Shown one piece after another: positions 53,310 through 64,000 of a stretch of DNA of 64,000 nucleotides (position 1 is its first letter; each line of letters opens with the position of its first letter). The notes beneath the pieces were generated by a model. That model did not search any database. It worked only from the letters and a program-made list of their open reading frames with translations, and had not been told where the DNA came from. The translations under genes and the position numbers were made by a program. The stretch lies in contig OX411543.1 of assembly GCA_948146395.1 (NCBI GenBank), positions 54,540,017 to 54,604,016 of the forward strand. Direction: 5' to 3'. This DNA is from Fragum whitleyi (taxonomy: Eukaryota; Mollusca; Bivalvia; Cardiida; Cardiidae).

Positions 53310-53410
53310 AAGTAGGGTTCACACGGCATGTTAAAGCAGATATGAAAAACCAGACATGTTTTGAAACATATATGTTTTTGGGGTTCAGACGGTATGTTTT
53401 ACATATATGC
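53310..53410. mobile_element. MITE family T (GGGTTCACACG), partial copy
   Basis: AGGGTTCACACGGCATGTTA at 53,314 mirrors GGGGTTCAGACGGTATGTTT downstream in part; GCAGATATGAAAAA and ACATATATGCTTTGG match the copies at 55,337 and 56,915. Confidence 0.55.
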
Positions 53411-53949
53411 TTTGGATGACCCAGGTCAGTTATTTCTGAGGTGAAGTATTGTATTACATTACTGGAATGTGGAGATGGATATCTATTTCTTATCAAGCTG
53501 CTTTGCCCTTTTTAATTAAAAAGAAATAAAAAAAAATAGAAAAAGAACCATGTTAGTTATCAAAAGACAAACAAACAAACAGCATCAAAGAGTATTAAAA
53601 TGCAACCTCTCAAACAAACACTGATAATAATGATTATGATAAACACGATAGTACTGATAATAAAAACTTTCAATTAGTTCAAATTAGTTCAAATAAAAGT
53701 GTTGCTTTTTCAAATTTCAAATTTTCCCCCATATAAATTTATCAATAATACGGATATTACGAAATACAATATTGCTCATTCTGGTTCTGTACAGTAAATA
53801 TGCTAGTTATAGCTAGGAGAAACTGTTAATGTCATAACTAAAGCTGAGAACAAGCTCTGTGATTGCATAGCTCAGACTTCCTCTCAGCTTTTAATTTTAT
53901 TTTTACTGCATATTCTTTTTGTGCATTTACTCTGAAAACAGGATATGTA
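53411..53949. other. Spacer, no gene recognised
   Basis: AT-rich with an AAAC repeat (53,570-53,580). Nothing else seen. Confidence 0.35.
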
Positions 53950-54400
53950 ACGCCGTAGGTTTGAATGGTGTTTTACGCCGCTTTCAACAATCTTTCAGTT
54001 ATGACTGGTGCACTTAACAATAGATTTCTGGTATTAACCCTCTCCTGTTTTTCAAAATTTGGACCTGTCCAAATTCAAAGGTTTTGCAGACGAAAATTTA
54101 AAGTGGATTTAATTTGAAAAATAACCATTCAGTATGGTAGAAAATAGTGTGGAAAAAGAAGAAATTGCTTGTCAGAAGCAATTTCTTCTTTTTTTCACAA
54201 TATTTTCTCAATCATAAAATCACAGGCACGTAAAAAGCAGGGATTAAACAGCAAAGGGTTAATTCACAGGCATCACATCCTTTCCTCAACCTATTGTCAA
54301 CCCATTGGTGGGAGACCAATTGCCGGAAGGATGAGTGCCGCCGTCGGGGATCGAACCCAGGACTTTCAATTGGCCTGTATGGCGCACTTCCAACTGTTCT
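53950..54400 (-). mobile_element. SINE family 1 split by a piggyBac-type MITE
   Basis: The SINE tail and body (ACGCCGCTTTCAACAATCTT to TTTCTGGTATT) end at 54,034. The rest (GGCATCACATCCTTTCCTCA to GTGCCGCCGTCGGGGATCGA) resumes after 54,262. The MITE pb1 copy sits between duplicated TTAA, so this SINE insertion predates the MITE. Confidence 0.85.
54034..54262 (-). mobile_element. piggyBac-type MITE pb1, copy 3
   Basis: TTAA-CCCTCTCCTGTTTTTC and CAGCAAAGGG-TTAA, opposite in orientation to the other two copies. The central palindrome GAAGAAATTGCTTGTCAGAA then GCAATTTCTTC is retained. Confidence 0.9.
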
Positions 54401-55239
54401 TTTACAGCCAATGTCACTGTAGGTAACATCATGTGAAAGGAAGTAAAGATGTTTGCATACATTTTTTCTATACTTTTTACTGCAAGAATACAGATTCTTA
54501 ATTAACCTCTTAAAACAATGCATTTGAAAAGTCTAGAAATGTGTTATCTGACAATGATTTACTCTTGAGTTCATGAGACAAAAAATTACATCACGATTGA
54601 CCAAATATTTCTTTTCATACCTCTATGAAAAAATTACAAAGAGAGTATCATATTGATCTGGTGAATATCTCTATCTGTGGAAAAAATGCCTCTAGCTGGT
54701 ATTTTTGCAGGAAAAAAAACTATCCATGAAAAATATCAAGAATCGTCATATTTCATTACTTAATGATATCAAATTATAGCATCCAAAAGATGTTGCTTCA
54801 TTGGTTTATGAAACATATAAAACTAATTACACAACTACTATGCCTAGAGTGTGGTGCTAATTTGCTTTTTATACCTCTATCAATCAAATAATAAATAAAA
54901 AATAAAAGTTCGTTTGAATATTGTGTGAAAAGAACAAGAAATGTCAGCATGTATGGGAGTTATAATAGTTTTGCTCTCAATTGACAAAACTAAGATAAGT
55001 CATTTTGGAAGCCACATTTTTTTTGGGGGGGGGAGGGTTCAATAGAGTTTGATAGAAAATAATTGAAATAGTTAACTCTTTTTCAATTTCTTTCTAATTC
55101 ATAGTAGGATTTTGCTCGTGGAGCTTTCAATGAAATGATTGATTCATTCATATGATACCAAAAGTAAACAGTTTGTCCAGGTAATTGACAAGTATAAACA
55201 GATGTTATCAAGTCATCTCGGTCAGTATCCCAAGAAAAG
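54401..55239. other. Spacer, no gene recognised
   Basis: Contains CATACCTCTATGAAAAAATTA at 54,616 and a G-run at 55,025-55,034. No gene or clear repeat. Confidence 0.35.
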
Positions 55240-55560
55240 CTTCTGATTGGTCAATTCTGTATGAAAAAGCAGACGAAATAGAACATGTTCTATTCCGTCT
55301 GTAAAGCAGATCTGTTAACAGAATGCTCATTATCTAGGGGTTCACACGATGTGTTTTTGAAGATCTGAAAGACAGATGTGAAAAAACACATCGTGTGAAC
55401 CCCACTTAAGAGAGTGCTTACACTGTATGTTTAAGCAGATGTGAAAAAGCACATGTGTAAAAGCGTATCTGTCTTTTTCTGTTTACACTGTATGCTTTTA
55501 CATATCTGCTTCAGTTGACCTCGGTCATGACTGTCAGTCATTTTCAAGATCAAATAGTGT
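55240..55560. mobile_element. MITE family T with two internal palindromes
   Basis: GAATAGAACATGTTCTATTC-type palindrome at 55,272-55,301 (AGACGAAATAGAACATGTTC then TATTCCGTCT). It is followed by a hairpin GGGGTTCACACGATGTGTTT at 55,337 mirrored by AAACACATCGTGTGAACCCC ending at 55,403. A further CACTGTATG half-pair follows to 55,500. The order recurs at 56,800-56,975. Confidence 0.7.
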
Positions 55561-55689
55561 ATTGTATTACTGGAATGATGAGGGAATAATTTATCGCTCA
55601 CCGAAACCAAATGTATTTCTTACATATTTATTTTTATTTGTTTCCATCAATATTCGTATGTTCTGATTGGCTTAAAATTGATTTTATTG

Positions 55690-55990
55690 TGCAATGAAAG
55701 CAATTTTGTGAATGCAGCTATTTTGTAAGCTTTTGCGAAAAGTCCAATTAAAAAAGAACATTGTTATTGACAAATCTTAACGATTTTTGCTTCATAAAAT
55801 TAAATTCTAAGATATGAAGAGAATATTTCTTAATTTCATGGATGAATGAAACAAAAAAATTCCTAACCACACTCATACATAAATCCACTTTGCGTATTTA
55901 TACAATGTGATTTTGTTTTTAATTTCACACCTCAATGAAATTAACAAATAGCATCTTCATTACTTAATTGATAATAAAGATATTGAAATA
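55690..55990 (+). repeat. Dispersed repeat S, diverged copy
   Basis: AATTTCACACCTCAATGAAA, AGCATCTTCATTACTTAATT and upstream GATGAATGAAACAAAAAAAT with CATACATAAATCCACTTTG keep the order of 36,162-36,300. Confidence 0.5.
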
Positions 55991-56799
55991 AAGCTCAATT
56001 AATTTATTTGAATCTTTTTCTCCTGCTTAAGTTGTCTTCAACCTGGAAAATGGTTAAAGAATTTTCTGTTTCTGTAATCAATCATTTGATCTCTTTTCTG
56101 AACATTTGTTTCACAAAATATTTTATTTATAATTGAATTCGAGACTTAAAGTGACAATAAAAACGAATTACTTTTCACAATTTAATACTTGATATAAAAC
56201 CAACACATTTTCATCGTGTTGCTTAGCACCGGTCTCTTGATTGAGAGGAGCCAGGACAAATTCAATTCCCGGAAATGCCATTGATCTAGCTTCATTCTCT
56301 TACTTATCCATAACATTTGGTGCCAGTATTTGAGGATTTAACAAGAAGTAGAATGAAGAGGGGGTTATAAGAACTTGAACCTCGATTGATATTTATCATA
56401 TAAATTGAATAGGCATAATCTAAAGGTAGAGAATTAATTTATAGGTGATCAGACTAGACAATTAAGTACGGTAGAATGACAATTCTTAATTAAGTTGGGC
56501 CACCAATATTCCTGACATATAGACTGACTATGGTCAATATGTTCTGCAATTTCTTGATAGGTCAGTAAATTGCAATGGGTATTTAAACATATTATTTTTC
56601 ATTTTTATTATTATAAATATTTTTCAATATACTAAGTACCACTGGAAGAACTTATCTTTTATATGGTAAAAGATTATATATAAATTTTCTCCCTGGTCCT
56701 TGAAGGAATTATATTTCACAAAATATGTCTATTTGACTGGCTTTCTGAGAGAGCTGACTAGTAATTATTTATCTTATCAGCTTATCAGCAGGTCATCAG
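55991..56799. other. Spacer, no gene recognised
   Basis: A tRNA-like run GCACCGGTCTCTTGATTGAG then AATTCAATTCCCGG at 56,226-56,272 may be an old SINE head. Otherwise unassigned. Confidence 0.35.
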
Positions 56800-56975
56800 A
56801 GGTATCAATGGTCATTTCGGTATTGAAAAGCAGACGGTAATAGAACATGTTCTATTCCGTATGTTTTGCAGATCTGTTAACAGAACGCTCATTATCTGGG
56901 GGTTTACCCTGCATGTTTTGACATATATGAAAAAGCAGATGTGAAAAAACATACAGTTTAAACACCCTCTAAAGT
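56800..56975. mobile_element. MITE family T, second copy
   Basis: AAAAGCAGACGGTAATAGAA, CATGTTCTATTCCGTATGTT, GCAGATCTGTTAACAGAACG then CTCATTATCTGGGGGTTTAC parallel 55,262-55,345. The terminal hairpin is more degraded. Confidence 0.7.
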
Positions 56976-57248
56976 GTATACTCGGGTTGTGTTATCAGCG
57001 AAGCCAGAGAATCATGGCTGCAATTACCGTTTCAATTTTTTGTCTATGTTCATGGCGAGGCGCCTAAAGGAAACTTACAAAGTTGCAAGGGAGCGGCCGT
57101 AGATATCAATGTTTGTCAGGTCAGCATTAACCAATGAAAATGCTAGAATTTTCTTTGCTGTATGATAATGATCACTACACTATTACCCTATCGAAGTAGA
57201 AATTGAAAAACCATACCTTTTAAACTGCTATGCTCAACCACTACAGAA

Positions 57249-57812
57249 CCTTACAGAAATACAAAGTTAGCTGCAAATTTGTCACAAATTTGCAGCAAAC
57301 TAATCTGTTCGCAAGAACAATTAGCAGCAACTTAACATGTGTTTGCGGCAGAAAATCCATTTGCTTCAATCACTCTGCAAACTCCTTAAATTAAAAATTC
57401 TGCAAACTGTTCTTACTTAGATCAGAATGCACATACATTCAGGTTGATCTTAGTCTATACTGTCTGCTAAAGCCTTGCATAGGCCTACAACAGAAAATAC
57501 TTTGATAAGCAAGGGAAGGATTTAGATAATTACTCAATATAACTGTTTATAGTTGGAATGAAACTTAAAGATTTTTTTTCAAAGTTTCTCTTCTTGCAAA
57601 CTTCCTACTAAGTGCATGATCTCTAACTTATAAAAAAATCTGTTCCCGCAAACTTACTGCAAACTTCCTGTTTGCAAAACACATTTTTCTTATTCAAGGA
57701 GTTTGCAGAATGTTTGCAGCAAATGAATTTTCTGCCCCAAACACATTTTAAGTTGCTGCTGTTCTCGCGGCAAACAGATTAGTTTGCAGCAAACTTTGTA
57801 TTTCTGTAAGGG
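57249..57812. mobile_element. Non-autonomous element with ~130-bp TIRs
   Basis: CCTTACAGAAATACAAAGTT at the left mirrors AACTTTGTATTTCTGTAAGG-like sequence at the right. Symmetry continues through TTTGCAGCAAACTAATCTGT, GTTGCTGC and GCAAACTCCTT for about 130 bp. The centre (57,420-57,480) contains TTGATCTTAGTCTATACTGT, resembling part of MITE pb2. No target duplication is evident. Confidence 0.75.
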
Positions 57813-57894
57813 GGCCTGCATTGAAAAATATTGAGGAACTTGTTTATTGTCTTACTGTTGTTTGTCTTTTTTGCTGTCTGTAAGAAAAATGAAC

Positions 57895-58345
57895 AAAAAC
57901 ACAGGAAAAGGGGCCATATTGAAAATTTTCTTGTTTACACTTTAGAGGCCACAAATATGTTCCAATCGTCATGAAATTTGGTCAGAATATTTGTCCGGTC
58001 ACAAGTACGAACCCTATTGAAAATGGGAAGGATCCGTGCTTTATCACCAGAAAAGGGGCTTTAATGACAATTTTCTTGTTTACCCTCAAGAGGCCACAAA
58101 CATGGTTCAATCTCCATAAAACTTGGTCAGAATGTTTGTCAGTTCACAAGGATGAAGCTTTCTGAAAGTGCAAAAAGATCCACACCATATCATGGGAAAA
58201 GGAGCCTTTATGATAATTTTCTTGTTTACATTCTAGAGGTCACAAAATGGTCCAAGCTACATGAAACTTGGTCAGAATGTTTGTGAGTTCACTTCATTTT
58301 GAAAATGAAAAGGATCCATGCCATATCATTGGAAATCAGGTCATG
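57895..58345 (+). repeat. ~125-bp tandem core, same family as 26,086
   Basis: AATTTTCTTGTTTACACT, AGAGGCCACAAATATGTTCC, ATGAAATTTGGTCAGAATAT and AAAATGGGAAGGATCCGTGC recur four times. The reverse complement matches the cores of the 26,086 element. Confidence 0.85.
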
Positions 58346-58824
58346 GCCAGGGTCAAGGGTTTAACAGAATGCCAGACAATCAACAGATTCAAAGACAATC
58401 ATCTATTAAGCTTTAGTATTGACTCAAGACAGTCCTAGCCCTAACAATTCAATATTTTTAAAGAAATTTGATCAAAGGTCACGGTCAGGGCCAAGGGTTA
58501 ATCTTACTGTCAGAATCAATGAAAATCATCTACCAACCTTTATTATTGACTTAATACAGTCATACAAAAAATCATTCATGTCCTATAACTAGTTTTAGAC
58601 AGTCAGCTTTTTATATTTCTCCTTTTTTGCCCCCTTTTTGCTGACGTGAAAGCCCCAAGTGCCAAGTTCATTACCCAACAAGAATTTAACATAGAACTCT
58701 GAAAGAGCATATCCTAAGGGTCATTTCAGAGAAGTTTGGTTGAATTCTGATAAGTAGCTTCAGAGAAAAAAAAAACATATTAAAAAAAACAAGAAGGTCC
58801 TTTTTTGATGACGCGATTGATTGA
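58346..58824 (+). repeat. Two further ~130-bp degenerate units and spacer
   Basis: AGGTCATGGCCAGGGTCAAG at 58,338 and AGGTCACGGTCAGGGCCAAG at 58,475 are each followed by a TATTGACT...ACAGTC segment. Beyond about 58,600 nothing is recognised. Confidence 0.55.
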
Positions 58825-58977
58825 ATAGAGTTCTAAGCTGCTTTCAACATTTTTACAGTTATATCGCGGCGGATGGAGCACCTAACAATGGATTCCTGGT
58901 ATTTCTCTCACCAGTACAACCATTACATCCTTTCCTAGACTCCAGCTGCTATCTCATATACATCTACGATTATCAAC
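58825..58977 (-). mobile_element. SINE family 1, truncated at the duplication junction
   Basis: The tail and body of a minus-strand SINE (GCTGCTTTCAACATTTTTAC to ATCTACGATTATCAACT) stop where copy B starts; CAACTCCC is shared across the junction. The tRNA-like head is absent. Confidence 0.85.
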
Positions 58978-59814
58978 TCCCTTTTAAGAAATAATAGCAA
59001 AAAGACCCTATCTCTCTGATTGTCCGTTAATATCCCATTAAAATTGTCAGAGAACAGTAGACCGTCTCGTCTTTGTTATGTATGCGGTTTTAATTACCCT
59101 GATGGGCACCGAGAAGCCATAAATTTATTCAGTCGGATTGTTGGACACATTTTCATTGTCTGCCTGGTCTTTCACTTTATCATTGCTTACAAATGGCCAG
59201 TTTAAAGTAGAAAAAGTTGTGTTACTTTGTTTTCTTTATGGTATTCGATTCTATTTCTTAAACTTATTTAAATAACAATTATACGTTACCTCAGGAATAC
59301 ACAGAAATCAAAAAGAAAAAAAAAACACACACAAAAAACCCATAAATTCTTGCTTTCGTCACAAATTTTTCAATACGTAGGTCTAGTATTGAACTTGAGT
59401 TGTAAAGTTTTATATTAAACCTTAAAAATAAGACAATTTGAGAAAAAAAAAATGCTCAAAAGATTGGATTGGATCGATCAAAGGTTGATTAGAAATGCAG
59501 TCGGGAAATACCGTCTTCAAAATTCCTTTTTTTTCAATTAACAACGTGCAAATATTTTTTTTCAATAACACTATTTCTGCGAAAGAGATCATGTTATAGC
59601 AGTAAGGCATTGGAATATTGTAATATGGTATTGGGTTATGGTAAAAGGGAAGATTAAACATTATTCTTTCCCATGCTGATTTCTGGAACAATCCGGGATC
59701 GATCGTTCAGTTTGAAATTTGTCATCTTCTATCGTTTTGTTAAAAAAAAAAATACAAAAAATATCCTAACCAATCTTCTCCTCTATCTGTCTGAATTTAT
59801 CTTTTCCTGTCTCT

Positions 59815-59963
59815 TTTCTTTTTCTGTCTCTCTTGCTTTTTCCGCCTCTCTGTCTGTCTGTCTCACTCTCTGTCTGTCTGTTTGTCTGCATGCCCTCTCT
59901 TTCTTGTTCTCTCTCTCACTTTTCATCTCTCTCTCTCTCTCCCTCTCTCTCCCTCTCTCTCCC

Positions 59964-60057
<94 letters not shown>

Positions 60058-60108
60058 CCTCCCTCCCTCCCCCCTCTCTCTCTCGCTCTCTCTATCTCTC
60101 GCTCTCCA
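59815..60108 (+). repeat. (CT)n microsatellite, copy B, expanded
   Basis: A nearly pure CT run covers roughly 59,980-60,053, within a longer CT/CTGT tract. Copy A has only short CT runs interrupted by CG. Long Ser/Leu frames here are artefacts. Confidence 0.95.
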
Positions 60109-60439
60109 CATTTTTGTTCCGAAAGTTTCCGATTATTTAGTTATACTTGTAGTAGAGATTATTTTGTAAAACAAGAAAAAAAAATTAGAACAGAATATTT
60201 ATTGTATACAAATAGAGTCAAAAACTCCTCTACGAATCCTCTACGAAATTGACTTGTTTGTTTTTATAAGGTTAAATGCCATTTTTAACACTATCACAGT
60301 TATATTGCGGCGGCTGGTGACCATCACATGATTTTCTTTCGTTTCTCACACCAGCGGAAGATTAACAATATTTCGTCCGCGTCATCAACTGCTTCTTCCT
60401 CTTAAGCGTACTACTTATCAAACGTGCTAGGTTGGAGAA

Positions 60440-60565
60440 TAATGACTCGTGTCACAACGACTTTTGTTAATTTTGCCGTATGAATCTTGCCACGTCGTTG
60501 TTCGAACTCTCAACCCAGGATTTGCAGCCAAAATCGTTACCGTTGAGCTAGCCTGACTCGACTCT
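60440..60565 (-). mobile_element. tRNA-headed SINE, family 2, in copy B
   Basis: Matches 8,367-8,495 with a few substitutions; same eroded B box. Confidence 0.55.
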
Positions 60566-60941
60566 CTTAAAAGTTCGGTATTTTATTTAACAAGCTAAGA
60601 TGTTACACTGGTTGGGAAAAATAAAAGCATCTTCCATTGTAACCATAGCAACGCAATCAAAATTTGATATGTCCAACAATTAATTACATGCAATGGTCAT
60701 TTCATTCCCATAAATAACACATCTGGAACCATGTTTGCGGCTCGAATTAAACATGTGGCCTTAGAGTCTTTTGGAAAGAAAACAAAATTTGAAGTAAATA
60801 GAAGGAAATGCGCCCCGTGGAAGCTCTACGATCTTTCTTTTTGAAAAGATGAGTTGGGGTGGGGTGGGGGTTCAGAGATATGATGATGCGTTGTTGAATG
60901 CTTTCACGCCTAAACTTCTATAAATGATAATGCAGAACATT

Positions 60942-61788
60942 AGTCAATTAGTTAATTTAAACAACGATTGGCAGACTGCTTCTCTCAAAAACTTACGAGT
61001 GATATACATGCTTCATCAAAATCATTTTATTATAAGCAATAAAAGTCTCTTTTAACTGTCGAACAGTACTTGTCCTTAGATATAGGTTACAAACTTAAAA
61101 AAAAGCGCTTTCCAACTTTAGATGCTCCTGTCATGATTTAATGATAGAGAAAGGCCGACACATAAACATCGACAGAGAATTAAGGTACTTGTAGAAGATG
61201 AATTTCATTTCTTTCTAGTATGTCCGTCATATGAAAATATCCGTATAATCTATTTCCCTTCACAATGGTTGCACTCTCGAACTAAAGATTCTTTTTGTCG
61301 AATTATGTCAACACAAAACGAAAACTTAATCATCCGGATCGCCTATTTTCTAGTAAATGCCTTTCAGCATCGCAGGGAATTTATAAAGGATATCTATCAT
61401 ATAGATAAAAAAAAAAACATGTCTCGTCGTTGGGCGACCGAAACCTAGTAACTGCAGCTATATTCAAGCTGTGGTTGCGGGTTTTGGGTGTCCAACCGTC
61501 GACCATTGGCTTAATGAATAAGATAAAAAGAAATCATGAATAATCAAATGTGAAAGGTTATACTGATATAATGAATGGATACATTTTTTTACTTTTCTCC
61601 TTGTCTCTAATCTAGTTTTATTTTTCATAAAAAAAGGTTACCTTTATCATGAAACAAACTAATCTTCTGAAATGAAAAATAATAGTCACTCTTATATATG
61701 ATCATATTTTTCTATGAATGTAATAATTTTGTATGTTGGGCCGGTGGCCTTATGTATATGAAATAAATGTTATGTTATGTTATGTCTC
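60942..61788 (+). pseudogene. 5'-truncated LINE inserted in copy B
   Basis: The insertion relative to copy A encodes the C-terminal region of a LINE: WQTASLKNLRVIYMLHQNHF, then after a frame change EQYLSLDIGYKL, then after another VEDEFHFFLVCPSYENIRII and NENLIIRIAYFLVNAFQHRR, with TAG at 61,446. The VEDEFHFLLVCP-Y motif is common at the C-terminus of invertebrate LINEs. About 340 bp of 3' UTR follow and end in a (TTATG)n tail (61,771-61,785). RT and endonuclease domains are absent and the frame is broken, so it is inactive. No clean target duplication is evident. Confidence 0.85.
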
Positions 61789-62384
61789 GCTTCCTTTCGT
61801 ACACAAGATTATACATTTCATCATTTACGCAAAAAATGTTACTTTAACGTTCGAAGGCTCATATTTATAAAAGGTATACAAATCCTGCCTAGACTGTGCA
61901 AAATGATCGGACTGACCGAGATTTAACTTTTTACTTTTGGAAAATGTTCTAAATCTATTCAGTATTTATGTATTGAAATACAAACGATGATTGGCGAGCG
62001 ACATGCTGAGTATAGCAAACAAATATGGCAGATTTTTTTTTCTGTCATGGTTTATGATGAAACATTGAAGCATTTATCTATTTATTTTAAAATAACAGTT
62101 TTAAAGCGCCAACATCATGTATGTTCAAGATAGGCCGCACGCTATCCTGAACACTGTTTATGTTTAACGTTTTCTATTTCCTGAATGTTCAGCAAACTTT
62201 CAGCTCACCTGAGCACATGGTCTTTCATGGGGACGAGCCTTTTTGATCATTGAATTTCTGTCGTCGTAATTGATCTCTTTCTGCAAAGGTCGAAAACGCT
62301 ACCTCGAAAATATGATTTCTATAGACGGTGCAACTAAGGTTGGGTTTTTTTTTTGTATTTTTTTCATGTATAACATGACAGTTG

Positions 62385-62460
62385 GAGCACCCAACATTAT
62401 ATTCCTGGTATTTCTCCCATCAGCACTACCATTAAAAATTACTTCCTTTCCTGGCCTTCA
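62385..62460 (-). mobile_element. Decayed SINE body fragment, copy B
   Basis: Counterpart of 9,463-9,545. Confidence 0.5.
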
Positions 62461-63447
62461 GGTTGGAGATGAATGTAAGAAAAGATATGTGCCGCCGTTT
62501 CGGTCATATTTAGACTACCGTTCACATTTCACTGAATAGTGTCAAGTTCAATGTAACAGTCATAGATAAAATCAAACCATTGCCTGGGAAATTTCAAAAC
62601 CACCCATGTTGCGATTCTCAAAAGTAGTAAAAGTGGTATATCGTAAGCGGAAGGCTTAAACCTCGTATCTACAGCTTGAAAGAACGTGAGTTACGAGGTT
62701 TTTGTCGTACATTGGTAATATTGTTTTCGAGACTTTATAATACAGTTTCATGCTTATATGTTCATTCACCATTTTTTCTATGGAGGTAGGTATACTATTT
62801 CCGAAATGGAAATGTCACAAAATCGAATTATTTGAGCATATTTCTACAAAAAGGAGATCTTGTACTATAAAAGGTTAAAAAAGGGTATCAGCTAATTTCT
62901 GTGAGTACTTGGGTATTTACGAATAAGATTTTTTTTATATATATTGCACAATTTAGGCCACCGAACTTGCTGAACAATATTACAAAAAGTGTTTACAAAA
63001 ACATATAAGAGAATAGCGATCAAACCTAGTTAAATTATTGCACTGAAATGTTCGAAATCATGGTTTAAATTCTTGTAACAATAAATTTTGGTATATCGTC
63101 GGCTAGAGACTTAAACCTCGTTTTTACGGCTTGAATACACTGGGGCTATATGAAATTTTGGTCGCTCACAGACGATATGATTTTAGAGTCCCGGTAATAA
63201 CCGGTTGAGTATCATGCTAAGGTTTTCATATGGTATTTAAAATAACATAACCAAAATAGACTGCATTTGCAATAGTTGGGCGATCCGTTAATTATATTAT
63301 GCAGGTCAGCATGAACATGGATGTCGAATAAGGGGGCACCAAACCATTATCTGGTATCCCCATTTTTTCTCAAGTTTACGGAATTTGCAAATACATATTC
63401 TACATTTAATAACTGAGTAACACTAAAGCATTTCTTCTTCTCTGCTT

Positions 63448-63972
63448 TAGGCCTAGTTTACATTTGCCACGATCGCCTTACAATATTGCCACGATTCACA
63501 AATCGCACGGGTTTCATTAAGCTGTCACAAGAATCATTGAGTTACCCTTGCGGCCATCGCAAGGTAAATGTGCAACCCCCGCTTCGAGAATTGTGCGATT
63601 TGACAACTTTATACACTGTAGACAGTGCAGCCGCCGTACAACCATTGTGCGGAACCCGCGCGGGGACCCTAGGATGATCCGTTCTATACTTATAGGCAAA
63701 ACATCATACGGTAGCCTTTCGATGTCCGTGCGGCGATCGTGCGATGCCTAGACGACGTGTCTACGGACTACGCTCTCCGTACGGTCTTGCAATTTTAAAA
63801 ATTTGTATTCCTATTTTTTATAAAAAAAAAAAAAAAGGTAGGTTCTGCGACACCCGTAAAACCATGCGATGATCGCATGGACACCGTATGTCGCCGCACG
63901 GGCGTCGCACGATTTTTGAATTGTGGCAAAGTTACGGGCGCCGTACGGGCTCCTTAATCCAAATGTAAACCA
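63448..63972. mobile_element. PIF/Harbinger-type MITE, copy B
   Basis: The left end TTA-GGCCTAGTTTACATTTG is better preserved than in copy A. The right end is cut short (CAAATGTAAAC then CAGTATAAG), with a deletion relative to 11,036-11,055. The interior is CpG-rich as in copy A, with a small insertion in the A-run at 63,822-63,835. Confidence 0.75.
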
Positions 63973-64000
63973 GTATAAGAAATTGTCAAAATAGAAATAT

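Larger units (their letters stand above)
58975..64000 (+). repeat. Segmental duplication copy B
   Basis: Matches 5,373-5,681 plus 7,371-11,085 in order and orientation. It has no 1.69-kb TIR element, a longer CT microsatellite and a LINE fragment at 60,942-61,788. It runs off the window's right edge. Confidence 0.85.

Noticed and set aside
59673..60252. Long overlapping Ser/Leu-rich open frames on both strands (also at 7,892-8,129)
   Set aside because: They are translations of a CT microsatellite; copy A and copy B differ greatly in length and frame.

Overview
The window looks like nuclear DNA of a marine invertebrate, most likely a bivalve mollusc. It is AT-rich, has no operons or compact genes, and almost every recognisable stretch is repeat or transposon-derived. 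The bivalve call rests on two things I recall from mollusc genomes: a tRNA-headed SINE with a conserved body ending in GAAAGCGGCGTTAAAC, and many 'pearl'-like elements (terminal hairpin, GTCC/GTCT microsatellite, tandem 150-175 bp core). Species cannot be decided from the sequence alone.

Layout. 0-5.3 kb: small inverted-repeat elements, a decayed LINE 3' end (minus strand), a SINE head and the first member of a dispersed palindrome family. 5.37-11.1 kb: copy A of a duplicated segment whose copy B fills 58.98-64.0 kb. Copy A carries a 1.69-kb TIR element at a TA site; copy B carries a LINE insertion instead. 11.48-16.13 kb: a 4.65-kb fold-back element whose ~1.6-kb inverted arms are each built of ~350-bp degenerate units. 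16.1-23 kb: SINEs, a frameshifted LINE reverse-transcriptase remnant, a hAT-type MITE, palindromic MITEs and a possible TATA promoter with a 5' splice site near 21.9 kb. 24-36 kb: mostly degenerate tandem arrays with units of 19, 22, ~65, ~110, ~175 and ~290 bp. 36-52 kb: pearl-like elements, piggyBac-type MITEs, SINEs, 41-bp and 50-bp arrays, and the only convincing cellular-gene evidence, a spliceable exon pair at 38,740-38,879 and 43,552-43,642 with a decayed exon copy at 40,023-40,162. 52-59 kb: more MITEs, nested insertions and a ~560-bp element with ~130-bp inverted repeats.

No complete protein-coding gene, rRNA, functional tRNA, CRISPR array or bacterial feature is supported. The two good exons suggest that at least 38.7-43.6 kb, and perhaps the whole 21.9-51 kb interval, is intron of a plus-strand gene I do not recognise. 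The rest is a layered record of insertions: SINE in TIR element in duplication, MITE in SINE, pearl element in MITE. The most unusual objects are the 4.65-kb fold-back element, the ~74-bp palindrome family whose two arms change together between copies, and a set of otherwise different repeats sharing a 5' hairpin and a CTTGTT 3' end.
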